Below, one piece after another: positions 18,801-26,615 of a stretch of 41,615 nucleotides of DNA (position 1 is its first letter; each line of letters opens with the position of its first letter). The notes below the pieces were generated by a model. It was given only the letters and a program-made list of their open reading frames with translations, did no database searches and was not told the origin of the DNA. The DNA is from RDXT01 sp033765305 (GTDB taxonomy: Bacteria; Bacteroidota; Bacteroidia; J057), in contig JANRID010000003.1 in assembly GCA_033765305.1 (NCBI GenBank), forward strand, positions 1 through 41,615, written 5' to 3'. The position numbers were made by a program, and so were the translations under genes.

Positions 18801-21800
18801 GACGCTGTGCCTCACCAATCAGGCGCAGTCCCTGCCCGTGCTGGTCAATGAAAGTCCGGCCGGCGGCCTCTGGCAGGGCCCCGGCATCGTCAGCAGCAGC
18901 ACGGGCGCGTTCAATCCCGCCTCGGCAGGCATCGGCGCGCACCTGATCACCTACATCGTCACCGGGCTCTGCGGCTGCGTGGACTCCGTGAGCTTTACGG
19001 TGAATGTAACGGCGCCGCAGCCGGCGCTGGCGGGCGCGGACGGCAGCCTCTGCCGCAATGCGGCGCCGCAGGCGCTCACGGGCCTGCCCGCCGGGGGCAG
19101 CTGGGAATCGCTGGCAGGCGCCACGCTTTCGTCCAATAATCTGCTGACCTTCAATCCGCTGAATGCCGCGGCCCAGACGGATCTGGTCTATGTGATCTTT
19201 GAGGGCAGCAGCTGCGAGCAGCGCGATACGGTGCGGATGACGGTGCTCGACACGGCAGCGCTGGCGATGGGCCCGCTGCAGCGCGCCTGCGCGGATGCGC
19301 CGCTGCAGTTGCTGACGGGCTACAGCCCGCTGGGCGGGGTGTGGTCCTCCGTCACGCCGGGCCTCGTGACGGCGGGCGGCACGGTGACCCCGGCGCTCCT
19401 GGCGCCCAATGCCACCGCGAACCTGAGCTATCTGTTCACCAATGCCCAGGGCTGCGTGAGCGAAGGCGTGAAGCCGTTCCGTTCGGATTCCATTCCCCTG
19501 GTCAATATCCTGCCGACCGATACCACCTACTGCCAGACCAGCGCGGCACAGCCGCTTCCGGCGCGGATTCCGGCTGCGGGCGGCGTGTGGAGCGGGCCGG
19601 GCGTTTCGGGGAATCAGTTCATTCCCGGCACGGTAGGCTCGTTTACGGTGTTCTACACCTTCCAGAACAGCCTGGGCTGCGATGCGCTGGACTCGGTGAC
19701 GGTGAATGTAACGGCGCCGCAGCCGGCGCTTGCGGGCGGCGATACCATCGTCTGCAGCAACGGGGGCTCCTTCACACGCGCGGGCCTGCCTGCGGGCGGC
19801 TACTGGCGGCAGATCGGCACCGGTTTCTTCACCGCCAATAACCTGCTGACGTTCAACCCGCAGGCTGTTGCGCCGGGGATCTATGCCTATCAGTACATCA
19901 TCTTCGAAGGCACCAGCTGCGAGCAGCGCGATACGGCTGTATTCACGGTGCAGCCGGCGCCGGTGCTCAGCACGCAGCCCGACTCGGTATGCGTCACGGG
20001 CCTGCCGCTCACGCTGACCCAGGGATTTGTGTCGGGAGTCCTGACGCAGGGGGAATGGTTCGGAGCCGGAGTCGTCCAGCAGGGCGGCAGCTACCTCTAC
20101 ACAGGGCCTGCGGGCGTTCTGCCCTTTACCAGCCCGGTGTTTTACACCTTTGCCGACACCGTCAATACCATCGGCTGCCGGGACACCGCCGCGGGCACGG
20201 TGACGGTCATGCCGCAGCCGGTGCTGTCCATCAATCCCCTGCCCAATACCTGCGTGAATACGCCGTTTGCTTTCACCTCGGCCTCCGGCGCCTTCCCGGC
20301 GGCGGGCTACAGCTGGGACTTTGGCGACGGTTCGCCGCTGAGCACGGCAGCGGCCCCGCTGCATGCGTATCTGGATACCGGAACTTTCACGGTGACGCTG
20401 ATTGCGGCGACGCCATTCGGCTGCACGGATACGTTCACAGCGTCGATCTTCGTGTCGGAGCCGCCGGAGCCGCAGTTCCAGGCCAGCGCGGATACGGCCT
20501 GCGCCCAGCGGAATATCCTGCCGCTGCTGCCGGTCTTCGCCGGCGTGCCGGACGGGGCCGGGATTGCGGTGAGCTTCACGGACCTGAGCAACGCCGCAGG
20601 CGGCACATACTTCTGGGATTTCGGCGGCGGATGGGATGCATCGGGCAACAGCAGCAGCACCCTGGCGGTGCCGCCGGTGGTGTATTTCGCCCAGGATACC
20701 AACCTGATTTCCTACGTGGTAAGCCTCACCATCGCGAATTATTGCGATACGGTGACGGTCACGGACACCGTCACGGTGCGGCCGCTGCCGCAGGCAGCCT
20801 TCGGACCAAGCGGCGCCAGCAGCGGCTGCTCCATTTTTCCGGTCAATTACGTCAACCTCTCGCTGGGGGCGCCGCAAAGCTTTGAATGGTACGCCGATGG
20901 CGTGCTGTTTTCCGCCCTGCCGCAGCCGCCCACGCAGTTCTACAGCTATACCGGCACGGGCGATACGACGTATTTCATTACCCTGATCGCTTCGAATGCC
21001 TGCGGAACCGATACCGGCAGCCACGAAATCACCGTATTTCCCAACATCGTCGACCCGGATTTCAATGTCAGCGTGCAGCAGGCCTGTCCAGGCGTGCCCA
21101 TCCGCCTGATCAACCTCTCCGCCGCGTCCAACAGCGGCAACTTCGACCTGGGCGATGGCACCACCTACGCCAATCAGGACACCGTATTTCACACCTACAG
21201 CGCGCCGGGCCTATACCTGATCCGGCATTTTGTGGACAATGGCTGCAGCTATGACACGGGATTCTTCTCGGTCAGCATTTTTGCGGACACGGCGCTGATT
21301 TTGCCCTCGGCCAATCCAGTCTGTCCGGGCGATACGCTGAGTTTCAGCCTGCTGCCGGCAGGCGGCGTGTCGGGGCCGCAGTGGGACTTCGGCGACGGGA
21401 CCACGGACAGCGGCAGCACGGCGCCTGTGCACGTGTATTACCTGCCGGGCACGTACCAGGTGCAGCTCGGCGGCACGACGACGCAGAACGGCTGTCCGGT
21501 GAGCGCATCGGCAGCGGTGACGGTGAGCCCGGCGCCGCCCGCCGGCATCAGCGCCTCTGCGCTGGCCGGCTGCGAAGGCCTCAGCGGCCTGACGGTCAAT
21601 TTCTCCGCCCAGCCGCTCACGCCGGGCGCGGCCTACAGCTGGGACTTCGGCGATGGCAACAGCGCTGCAGGCCCGGCCGTGCAGCACGCGTTTCTGACGC
21701 AGGGCGGCGGCATTACGGACTACACGGTGATCCTGCGGGTCAATGCGCCGGGGCAGTTTGCCTGTCCGGGGGCAGACACGCTGCGCATCCGCGTGTACCC

Positions 21801-23862
21801 CAATCCGCAGGCGGCCTTCACCTTCAGCCTGAGCGATTCCTGCGGCGGACCTGCCACGGCAGATTTCCAGAATCAGTCATCCGGCAGCTCGGTCAGCTAC
21901 CTGTGGAGCTTCGGCAACGGCAGCAGCAGCACGCTGACGAGCCCCAGCATCACCTACGGCAGCTTCGGCCTGTATCCGATCGTCCTGACGGTCACGGATT
22001 TAAACGGCTGTACGGCTCAGGCGCGGGATACGGCGGTCATCTATCAGCAGCCGGAGGCCATCCTGCTGCCCCTGCCGGCCCAGGGCTGCGAGCCCTTGCA
22101 GGTGACCATCGGCTCGGCCTCCACAGGCTTTACGGATCTGTTCTACGACCTCGGCAACGGGCAGAGCTCCGCCTCGGCCAGCCCCTTCCCGCAGACCTAT
22201 TTCTCCCCCGGCCAGCCCGTTACGAGCTACACCATCCGCCTGATTGCCAGCCAGTCCGGGGTGTGTTTCGACACAGTGGAGGCGGTGATTGCCGTCGCGA
22301 GCGCGCCGCAGAGCGATTTCGCCCTGTCGGCCGACAGCCTCTGCGGCGCGCCGGCCACGGTCGCGTTCCAGCAGCAGGCCAGCGACCTGGGTGCCATCCA
22401 GTCCTACCTGTGGGGCTTCGGCGACCCGGCTTCGGGTGCGCAGAACAGCAGCGCGCAGCCGGATCCGTCGCATCTCTATGCCGCCACCGGCAGCTACCCC
22501 GCGACGCTCATCGTAACCAATGACCGCGGCTGCCGCGACACGGCGCAGCGCATGGTGGCGGTGCTGCCGCAGCCGCAGGCGGAGATCGCCGCCGACCGGA
22601 CCCTCGGCTGCTACGACCGGCCCTTTGTGCTGTCCAATGCCCTGCCTGCCGGCGCCAGCGGCCACCGATGGCTCACCTGCGACGGGCGGATATTCACCGG
22701 CGTCACGGCCAGCATTCCGTTTACCCTCCCCGATACCTGCCAGGTGATCCTGATCGCGGACCAAAGCAACTTCTGCTTCGCCCGCGACACCGTGACGCTG
22801 CGCATCGGCACCCCGCCCCGCGCTGCCTTCGAGATGGACGTGCAGGGCGAATGCGCCGATACAGTCTTCGTGCTGGTGCAGAACAATTCCACCGCTGCCG
22901 ACCGCTACCGCTGGGACTTCGGCGACGGGCGCTTTTCGCAGGAATTCGAGCCGCTGATCAGCTACACGCGGCCCGACAGCTACCTGCTGACCCTGATCGC
23001 GGTCAACAGCGCCTTCGGCTGCGAGGATACAGCCCGTGAAACCGTGCCCTATCTGCGGGCCATCGCCGACTTTGCCCTGTCGCCGCTCAGCGGCTGCTCG
23101 GAGCTGCTGGTGAGCACGGCCAACCGTTCGGTGGGTGCCAATACCTATTCCTGGGATTTCGGCGACGGATCGCCGCGCGACCCGCGCGAGCAGCCTGCGC
23201 ACCTGTACACCCGTCCGGGAAGCTTTACCGTGACCCTGTACGTGAGCTACAACGGCGTGTGCCGGGATACGCTGGCCTTCCCGCAGCCGGTGGAGGTGTT
23301 CGAGCGCCCGCGCGCCGGCTTCCAGGCCGATGCGTTGCCCACGGCAGGCCTCTGGCAGTTCACCGATACCTCCCGCGCAGCCAACGGCCCGCTGAACCGG
23401 CAGTGGGATTTCGGGGACGGCAGCACCTCGCTGGAACCCAATCCCGTGCATCAGTTCGAGATCTGCGCCTTTGTGGACGTGTCGCTGGCGGTTTCGGATG
23501 CATTCGGCTGCGCGGATACCGCCCGGCTGGACAGTTTCTCCACCCAGCTCAAAGGGCTGTTTGTGCCGACGGCCTTCGCGCCGGATGCGGAAGTGACCGG
23601 GGCAGGCGAGTACCGTTATTTCATGCCGAAGGGAATCGGGCTGGACACCTTCCGGATCGCGGTGTACAACGACTGGGGCAACCTGCTCTGGGAGAGCCGC
23701 GCGCTCGATGCGCAGGGCATGCCGGCGGAATACTGGGACGGCACCGTCAACGGCCGTCCGCTGGCAGGCGGGGTGTTCATCTGGCGGATCCACACGGCGC
23801 GCTTCTGCGACGGCAGCGAGTACAGCGGCGTGCGGGAAGGATCGGTCACGCTGCTGCGCTGA
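15826..23862 (+). CDS. Giant PKD/Ig-like repeat surface protein with type B (CHU_C) T9SS sorting domain
   Basis: 2678 aa. Signal peptide about 1-35 (an ATG at 15844 would remove six residues). Roughly 40-590 and 1470-2560 contain about 14 PKD-like domains marked by W-x-F-G-D-G or close variants. The middle (about 595-1465) contains about 11 Ig-like repeats, each with an early Cys, 'GGxW', a 'F-x-P-x-x-A-G' strand and a late 'GC...DT...TV'. The C-terminus (about 2580-2678) is a gliding-associated/CHU_C type B sorting domain: 'LFVPTAFAPDAE', 'FRIAVYNDWGNLLWES', 'EYWDGTVNGRPLAGGVFIWR', ending in Val-Thr-Leu-Leu-Arg. It is probably an elongated, calcium-stiffened surface adhesin or gliding-type filament secreted by the T9SS with help from the two upstream PorP/SprF proteins. 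The binding target cannot be read from the sequence. Confidence 0.93.
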   Translation: MTNPEPMHLPAVKRLFFRLLACCAALAAPLAGLHAQTCNIQVNTPGPYCPGQPVAFTAQTGGPGFVPLSYTWNFGDGTPLASGQQVSHAFPYNTALTTYTVTLTVLDTAGTNDTCVTQINLPIQYGPQITATGTTFDPTFCLNVLPCGTTFSTTITLNTGGLPGPFTWNWGDGTVFSGSITESHTYTGYGTYPLTITAPGSACPSLILPIQFYTRPNNPNIETPAQNYCEDDTIDVQIDQTVVQCPDNLDYYVVYWDYANDQTNRDTIYNTSVTSLSIVYDLLYGQVCSPLYSFSTLFQREIRLFAVNRCTEFLNINAFDANPVNISIAAEPEFSAPAVTCVNSPVTFTNQSCPNNVNQPLSYLWNFGDPASGANNTSTAVSPVHTYTAPGIYQVTLTASNTNCGPRTIVKQIEVRIPPDANFTPSASEGCRPLSVLYANNAHLPYNNYTWTASPNTGVAISPPNGGNAPTVTFSQTGQFIIQVNVTNTCGFDSFRDTIQVYGRPGITLSPLPDSCGPVTYLPSLASLTDNGRPVDSIRWNFGPNASLATAAGPNPGLVTFTPPPGGGLITVTVTAYNACGGTSATETFFLNPSIALSGGTSDTICLGDTICLTPSIAGGFFTFGGLNDPTGCYSPAAPGAYSVIYTVDSLNCLFRDTVGFQVNPPPAVEAGAPAALCAGDSLLLQGLPGAGVWTVSGSAGGSIAVLAGDTVYIPAAAGTATLTFTYTDPAGCAGSDTRQVTVNPLPAVSILQSSLDFCVSNTPQDLAALLAESPPGGVWSVPGGIFTPSTPGVFTVYYSFTNASGCQNRDSVLITVSEPAVTFAGPDDTVCLNTGAYILPGFSPAGGQWQPFPGLNTATGQFNPALAGAGTHPLIYQTGTGTCLRRDTVRITVQPLPGVNAGPATDLCAGASLPLAPVITNSASGSGVWSAAPAAFGAFLSGASFDPPASSASTAVTLTYTYTDSATGCSAAGTRSVNVCALPAVAPIGPLTLCLTNQAQSLPVLVNESPAGGLWQGPGIVSSSTGAFNPASAGIGAHLITYIVTGLCGCVDSVSFTVNVTAPQPALAGADGSLCRNAAPQALTGLPAGGSWESLAGATLSSNNLLTFNPLNAAAQTDLVYVIFEGSSCEQRDTVRMTVLDTAALAMGPLQRACADAPLQLLTGYSPLGGVWSSVTPGLVTAGGTVTPALLAPNATANLSYLFTNAQGCVSEGVKPFRSDSIPLVNILPTDTTYCQTSAAQPLPARIPAAGGVWSGPGVSGNQFIPGTVGSFTVFYTFQNSLGCDALDSVTVNVTAPQPALAGGDTIVCSNGGSFTRAGLPAGGYWRQIGTGFFTANNLLTFNPQAVAPGIYAYQYIIFEGTSCEQRDTAVFTVQPAPVLSTQPDSVCVTGLPLTLTQGFVSGVLTQGEWFGAGVVQQGGSYLYTGPAGVLPFTSPVFYTFADTVNTIGCRDTAAGTVTVMPQPVLSINPLPNTCVNTPFAFTSASGAFPAAGYSWDFGDGSPLSTAAAPLHAYLDTGTFTVTLIAATPFGCTDTFTASIFVSEPPEPQFQASADTACAQRNILPLLPVFAGVPDGAGIAVSFTDLSNAAGGTYFWDFGGGWDASGNSSSTLAVPPVVYFAQDTNLISYVVSLTIANYCDTVTVTDTVTVRPLPQAAFGPSGASSGCSIFPVNYVNLSLGAPQSFEWYADGVLFSALPQPPTQFYSYTGTGDTTYFITLIASNACGTDTGSHEITVFPNIVDPDFNVSVQQACPGVPIRLINLSAASNSGNFDLGDGTTYANQDTVFHTYSAPGLYLIRHFVDNGCSYDTGFFSVSIFADTALILPSANPVCPGDTLSFSLLPAGGVSGPQWDFGDGTTDSGSTAPVHVYYLPGTYQVQLGGTTTQNGCPVSASAAVTVSPAPPAGISASALAGCEGLSGLTVNFSAQPLTPGAAYSWDFGDGNSAAGPAVQHAFLTQGGGITDYTVILRVNAPGQFACPGADTLRIRVYPNPQAAFTFSLSDSCGGPATADFQNQSSGSSVSYLWSFGNGSSSTLTSPSITYGSFGLYPIVLTVTDLNGCTAQARDTAVIYQQPEAILLPLPAQGCEPLQVTIGSASTGFTDLFYDLGNGQSSASASPFPQTYFSPGQPVTSYTIRLIASQSGVCFDTVEAVIAVASAPQSDFALSADSLCGAPATVAFQQQASDLGAIQSYLWGFGDPASGAQNSSAQPDPSHLYAATGSYPATLIVTNDRGCRDTAQRMVAVLPQPQAEIAADRTLGCYDRPFVLSNALPAGASGHRWLTCDGRIFTGVTASIPFTLPDTCQVILIADQSNFCFARDTVTLRIGTPPRAAFEMDVQGECADTVFVLVQNNSTAADRYRWDFGDGRFSQEFEPLISYTRPDSYLLTLIAVNSAFGCEDTARETVPYLRAIADFALSPLSGCSELLVSTANRSVGANTYSWDFGDGSPRDPREQPAHLYTRPGSFTVTLYVSYNGVCRDTLAFPQPVEVFERPRAGFQADALPTAGLWQFTDTSRAANGPLNRQWDFGDGSTSLEPNPVHQFEICAFVDVSLAVSDAFGCADTARLDSFSTQLKGLFVPTAFAPDAEVTGAGEYRYFMPKGIGLDTFRIAVYNDWGNLLWESRALDAQGMPAEYWDGTVNGRPLAGGVFIWRIHTARFCDGSEYSGVREGSVTLLR
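18997..19730 (+). repeat. Internal duplication within the giant surface-protein gene (32-bp exact ends)
   Basis: Bases 18997-19028 and 19699-19730 are identical (32 bp), encoding 'TVNVTAPQPALAG' at an Ig-like domain border. The domains that follow also match in 'LxGLPAGG', 'NNLLTFNP' and 'IFEGxSCEQRDT'. The 702-bp offset is a duplicated block of about three Ig-like units. Such repeats allow the number of domains to change by recombination. Confidence 0.75.
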
Positions 23863-23869
23863 AAAATCA

Positions 23870-23901
23870 TTTGGAAATGCCGAAGCCAGCCCGCATATTT
23901 G
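23870..23901 (+). promoter_or_regulatory. Promoter of pncA
   Basis: TTTG (23870-23873), 20 bp, then CATATTTG (23894-23901), one base from TAnnTTTG. Transcription would start near 23906, giving a leader of only about 14 nt. The -7 box is the left arm of the palindrome at 23892-23924, so a protein bound there would block the promoter. Confidence 0.6.
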
Positions 23902-23924
23902 TGTAGAAAATACACAAATATGCG
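23892..23924. promoter_or_regulatory. Perfect 14-bp inverted repeat covering the pncA start codon (probable operator)
   Basis: Arms 23892-23905 (CGCATATTTGTGTA) and 23911-23924 are exact reverse complements around GAAAA. The right arm contains the ATG of pncA (23920-23922) and its next two bases; the left arm contains the -7 box. No T-tract follows, so it is not a standard terminator for the upstream gene. An operator for a dimeric NAD-metabolism repressor, or a start-masking hairpin in longer transcripts, are the two likely roles (inference). Confidence 0.65.
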
Positions 23925-24531
23925 AGCTCTCATTTTGGTGGACATACAGAACGACTTTGTGCCCGGCGGCGCGCTGGCGGTACAGGAAGGGGATCAGATC
24001 CTTCCGGTGGTCAATGCCTTGCAGGCGCGTTTCGGGCTGGTGGTAGCGACGCAGGACTGGCATCCGGCGGATCACGGCAGCTTTGCGGCCAACCAGCCGG
24101 GGCATGCGCCGGGCGAGCTGATCGAGCTGAACGGCCTGCCGCAGGTGCTTTGGCCGGTGCACTGCGTGCAGGGGAGCTTCGGGGCGGAGTTTGTGGCGGG
24201 GCTGGACCGGACGCGGGTGGCGCGGGTATTTCCGAAGGGAATGGATGCGGGGATCGACAGCTACAGCGGATTTTTCGACAATGGCCACCGCAAGGACACG
24301 GGGCTGGGGGCGTATCTGCGCGCGCAGGGCGTCACGGAGGTGTATGTGACGGGTCTGGCGACGGATTACTGCGTGAAATATACGGCACTGGATGCCCGGC
24401 AGCTGGGCTTTGATACGTATGTGGTGGCGGACGCCTGCCGGGGGGTAAACCTGCAGCCGGGCGATTCGGAGCGGGCGCTGGCGGAGCTTCAGGCAGCCGG
24501 GGTGCAGGTGGTAGAGTCGGGGGCGGTGTGA
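23920..24531 (+). CDS. pncA: Nicotinamidase (nicotinamide deamidase)
   Basis: 203 aa from the ATG at 23920, which yields the family start 'MRALILVDIQNDF'; a start at 23899 would lie within the palindrome. It hydrolyses nicotinamide to nicotinate and ammonia for NAD salvage in the cytoplasm, and family members also deaminate pyrazinamide. The catalytic triad is visible: Asp8, Lys106 (FPKG) and Cys151 (TDYC). The metal site is Asp46, His48 and His52 (DWHPADH), probably with His86-region support. Length and motifs are standard for the isochorismatase-like hydrolase family. It stands alone behind its own promoter and palindrome; the ribosomal operon downstream has a separate promoter. Confidence 0.96.
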   Translation: MRALILVDIQNDFVPGGALAVQEGDQILPVVNALQARFGLVVATQDWHPADHGSFAANQPGHAPGELIELNGLPQVLWPVHCVQGSFGAEFVAGLDRTRVARVFPKGMDAGIDSYSGFFDNGHRKDTGLGAYLRAQGVTEVYVTGLATDYCVKYTALDARQLGFDTYVVADACRGVNLQPGDSERALAELQAAGVQVVESGAV

Positions 24532-24603
24532 GGGGTCGGGGTGGATGGCAGATTCCCCTTGCCTTTCAGCATCCCCGTTTCTGCCCCTTTCCGGAAGTTT
24601 TGC

Positions 24604-24631
24604 AAAAAAAACCGCTCCTCCGGTTGGAGCG
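24604..24631 (-). terminator. Terminator-like hairpin pointing left, between pncA and rpsF
   Basis: On the minus strand CGCTCC (24631-24626), a 7-nt loop and GGAGCG (24618-24613) are followed by G and eight T residues (24611-24604). The shape is that of an intrinsic terminator for leftward transcription, yet no minus-strand gene ends here. It would stop antisense reads coming out of the ribosomal operon, or it may be a chance dyad around the -33 box. Confidence 0.35.
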
Positions 24632-24654
24632 CAGCAGATTCTGTGCTACCTTTG
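24624..24654 (+). promoter_or_regulatory. Promoter of the rpsF-rpsR-rplI operon
   Basis: TTG (24624-24626), 20 bp, TACCTTTG (24647-24654): a full match to the Bacteroidota -7 consensus. Transcription would start near 24659 and the leader to the rpsF ATG is about 26 nt. Confidence 0.8.
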
Positions 24655-24684
24655 CTACCCGTTTTTCAGCTAGATTCAGCCGTA

Positions 24685-25068
24685 ATGGACATTACACCGA
24701 AATCATTCAAGCAGGAGTACGAAACCACGTTCATCCTCAATCCCGATCTGCCCGAGGGTGAACACAAGAAGGCAGTTGACAAATTTGTCAGGCTGATTCA
24801 GGAGAACTCCGGAGAAATCCACAACATCGAGCATTGGGGCATCCGCAAGCTGGCATACCCCATTGGACGCAACCGCAGCGGGTACTACGCCTACATGGAG
24901 TTCCGCGCACCGGGGGAGCTGATCGAGAAACTCGAGCAGGCCTACCGCTATGACGAACAGATCATCCGGTTTCTGACCGTGACGCTGGACAAGGACGCCC
25001 TGGCGTTCAACAAAAAGCGCCGCGAGCAGGGATTTGGTCTGCGCAAAGAAGCTAAACTGAACGCCTAA
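24685..25068 (+). CDS. rpsF: 30S ribosomal protein S6
   Basis: 127 aa from the ATG at 24685, the first start after a full-consensus promoter; upstream in-frame codons lie before that promoter. The protein has the S6 core 'YETTFILNPDL', 'IHNIEHWGIRKLAYPI', 'GYYAYMEFRAPGELIEKLE' and 'DEQIIRFLTVTLDKDA'. S6 binds S18 and the central domain of 16S rRNA in the small-subunit platform. It is the first gene of the usual rpsF-rpsR-rplI operon, 12 bp before rpsR. The leader is too short for the S6:S18-binding RNA structure known from some other bacteria. Confidence 0.97.
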   Translation: MDITPKSFKQEYETTFILNPDLPEGEHKKAVDKFVRLIQENSGEIHNIEHWGIRKLAYPIGRNRSGYYAYMEFRAPGELIEKLEQAYRYDEQIIRFLTVTLDKDALAFNKKRREQGFGLRKEAKLNA

Positions 25069-25080
25069 CCCATCGCCAAG

Positions 25081-25350
25081 ATGAAAGAACCGGTCATTGG
25101 GCCTACCGCGGTCAATCAGATTCGGACGCAGGCCAAAACGAAAAAGTACTGCCGCTTCAAGAAGTACGGGATCAAGTACATCGACTACAAAGACCCCGAT
25201 TTCCTCCTGAAGTTTGTCAATGAGCAGGGCAAGATTCTGCCCCGCCGCATTACCGGCACCAGCCTCAAGTACCAGCGCCGCCTTTCCGTCGCCATCAAGC
25301 GCGCACGCCACCTGGCCCTGCTGCCTTTCGTAACCGATGAACTGAAGTAA
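25081..25350 (+). CDS. rpsR: 30S ribosomal protein S18
   Basis: 89 aa. The core 'KYCRFKKYGIKYIDYKD', 'LLKFVNEQGKILPRRITGTS' and 'AIKRARHLALLPFV' is diagnostic of S18. It pairs with S6 on the 30S platform. Stop and next start (rplI) are only 5 bp apart, so translation is probably coupled. Confidence 0.97.
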   Translation: MKEPVIGPTAVNQIRTQAKTKKYCRFKKYGIKYIDYKDPDFLLKFVNEQGKILPRRITGTSLKYQRRLSVAIKRARHLALLPFVTDELK

Positions 25351-25355
25351 GCGTC

Positions 25356-25802
25356 ATGGAAGTCATTCTGAAGCAATTCCACAAAGGCCTCGGTGAGAAA
25401 GGCGATGTGGTGAAGGTGAAACCCGGCTTCGGCCGCAATTTCCTCATCCCGCAAGGGCTCGCAGTGCTCGCCACCGACTCTGCCCGCCGGGCCATCCAGG
25501 AGGAAAAGCGCCAGGCCGCGCATAAGCTCGAGTTCCTGAAGCAGCAGGCGCAAACGGAAGCCGACAAGATCGCAGGCATGCCCCTCATGATCGAAACCCT
25601 CGCCGGCGCCGACGGCAAGCTCTTCGGTTCCGTGACGGCCCTCCAGATCGCGACCAAGCTGAAGGAGAAAGGCGTGGAAGTGGACCGCCGCAACATCACG
25701 GTGGAAGACATCCGCATGGTAGGCGAATACGAAGCGCTGGTGCATTTCCACAAGGAAGTGAAAGCCACGCTGAAGATCGAAGTGGTTGCCGCCGACCGGT
25801 AA
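25356..25802 (+). CDS. rplI: 50S ribosomal protein L9
   Basis: 148 aa. The N-terminal domain reads 'MEVILKQFHKGLGEKGDVV', then 'KPGFGRNFLIPQGLA', followed by the long connecting helix (about 50-75) and the C-terminal domain with 'KLFGSVTALQIA'. L9 binds 23S rRNA at the base of the L1 stalk and helps maintain reading frame. Its length is typical. It closes the rpsF-rpsR-rplI operon; a weak 5-bp hairpin at 25819-25839 followed by T-rich sequence might attenuate read-through into rpmH. Confidence 0.97.
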   Translation: MEVILKQFHKGLGEKGDVVKVKPGFGRNFLIPQGLAVLATDSARRAIQEEKRQAAHKLEFLKQQAQTEADKIAGMPLMIETLAGADGKLFGSVTALQIATKLKEKGVEVDRRNITVEDIRMVGEYEALVHFHKEVKATLKIEVVAADR

Positions 25803-25892
25803 TCTGCCTGCCTTCAGCCGGAGCCGCGCCCTGCCTCCGCAGCCGGTTTCCGTTTTACCCCTCATTGTTCTGCCCTAAGTGTTACCAAGGCG

Positions 25893-26054
25893 ATGAAACG
25901 TACCTACCAACCGAGCAACCGCAAGCGCCGCAACAAGCACGGCTTCCGCGAGCGGATGTCCACGCCCAACGGGCGCCGCGTCCTGGCCGCCCGCCGCAAG
26001 CGCGGACGCTATAAGCTGACCGTCAGCGACGAAGGCCGTCATAAGTCGAAGTAA
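25893..26054 (+). CDS. rpmH: 50S ribosomal protein L34
   Basis: 53 aa beginning 'MKRTYQPSNRKRRNKHGFRE', then 'MSTPNGRRVLAARRKRGR', the L34 signature. A 7-8 residue tail ('SDEGRHKSK') is common in Bacteroidota. It lies 90 bp after rplI and 3 bp before the rnpA start, matching the widespread rpmH-rnpA pairing. I see no consensus promoter in the 90 bp; TAAGTG-type sequence at 25876 is a poor match. Unlike in many bacteria, dnaA, yidD and yidC are not next to it. Confidence 0.97.
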   Translation: MKRTYQPSNRKRRNKHGFRERMSTPNGRRVLAARRKRGRYKLTVSDEGRHKSK

Positions 26055-26057
26055 GCC

Positions 26058-26507
26058 GTGGCCGGCGATCCGTCAGACCCGCAGCGCTTTGCGTTCCGGA
26101 AGACCGAACGCCTGCGCCACCGGCGCACTTTTGAACATCTTTTCCAGCACGTCTCCTCGTTCCGGGTGGACGTGCTGACTTTTTTGTATGCCTTCGATCT
26201 GCCCGCCGGCCTCGTCACCGATCCGCTGATGGCCGCCATGGTGGCGCCCAAGCGGCAGTTCCGCCGCGCCAACCGCCGCAACCTCCTCCGGCGGCGCATG
26301 AAAGAGGCCTGGCGCCTCCACAAGCACAGCCTCCGCAGCGAGCTGGCCCTGCACGGGCGCAGCCTGGCCGTGCTGGTCAAGTACAATGCCCGCTACGAAT
26401 CGGAGTACGCCGCCATTGAAGCCGCCATGCGGCACGGCATGCACCGCCTCGCGCGCCACGCGCGCAAGCCCGCCCCGCCGCCTGCGCCCGCCGCCGGGCC
26501 GGCATAG
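26058..26507 (+). CDS. rnpA: Ribonuclease P protein component
   Basis: 149 aa if the GTG at 26058, 3 bp after the rpmH stop, is the start. The recognisable body is 'FRKTERLRHRRTFEHLF' followed by the RNR-type helix 'RRANRRNLLRRRMKEAWRLH', which binds RNase P RNA and precursor-tRNA leaders. The Pro/Ala-rich tail (last 15 residues, PAPPPAPAAGPA-like) is extra. No ATG precedes the conserved part, so a GTG start is likely. It is translated from the rpmH transcript and followed by ctpA after 108 bp, an arrangement I associate with Bacteroidota. Confidence 0.92.
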   Translation: MAGDPSDPQRFAFRKTERLRHRRTFEHLFQHVSSFRVDVLTFLYAFDLPAGLVTDPLMAAMVAPKRQFRRANRRNLLRRRMKEAWRLHKHSLRSELALHGRSLAVLVKYNARYESEYAAIEAAMRHGMHRLARHARKPAPPPAPAAGPA

Positions 26508-26615
26508 GCCCCTGCCGGAACTTGGCATAGCCCGCCCCCGCAGATGCAGATCCGGTTTGAGTTTGCCGCCGGAATTGCCGTACTTGAATCCGGTTCCTGC
26601 TTAATTCCGGACTTC

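Noticed and set aside
15649..21192. 1847-codon open frame antisense to the second porP-like gene and the PKD gene
   Set aside because: It is a by-product of high-GC codon use on the plus strand; the predicted protein is Arg/Ala/Gly-rich, has no domain or signal, and the sense genes are certain.
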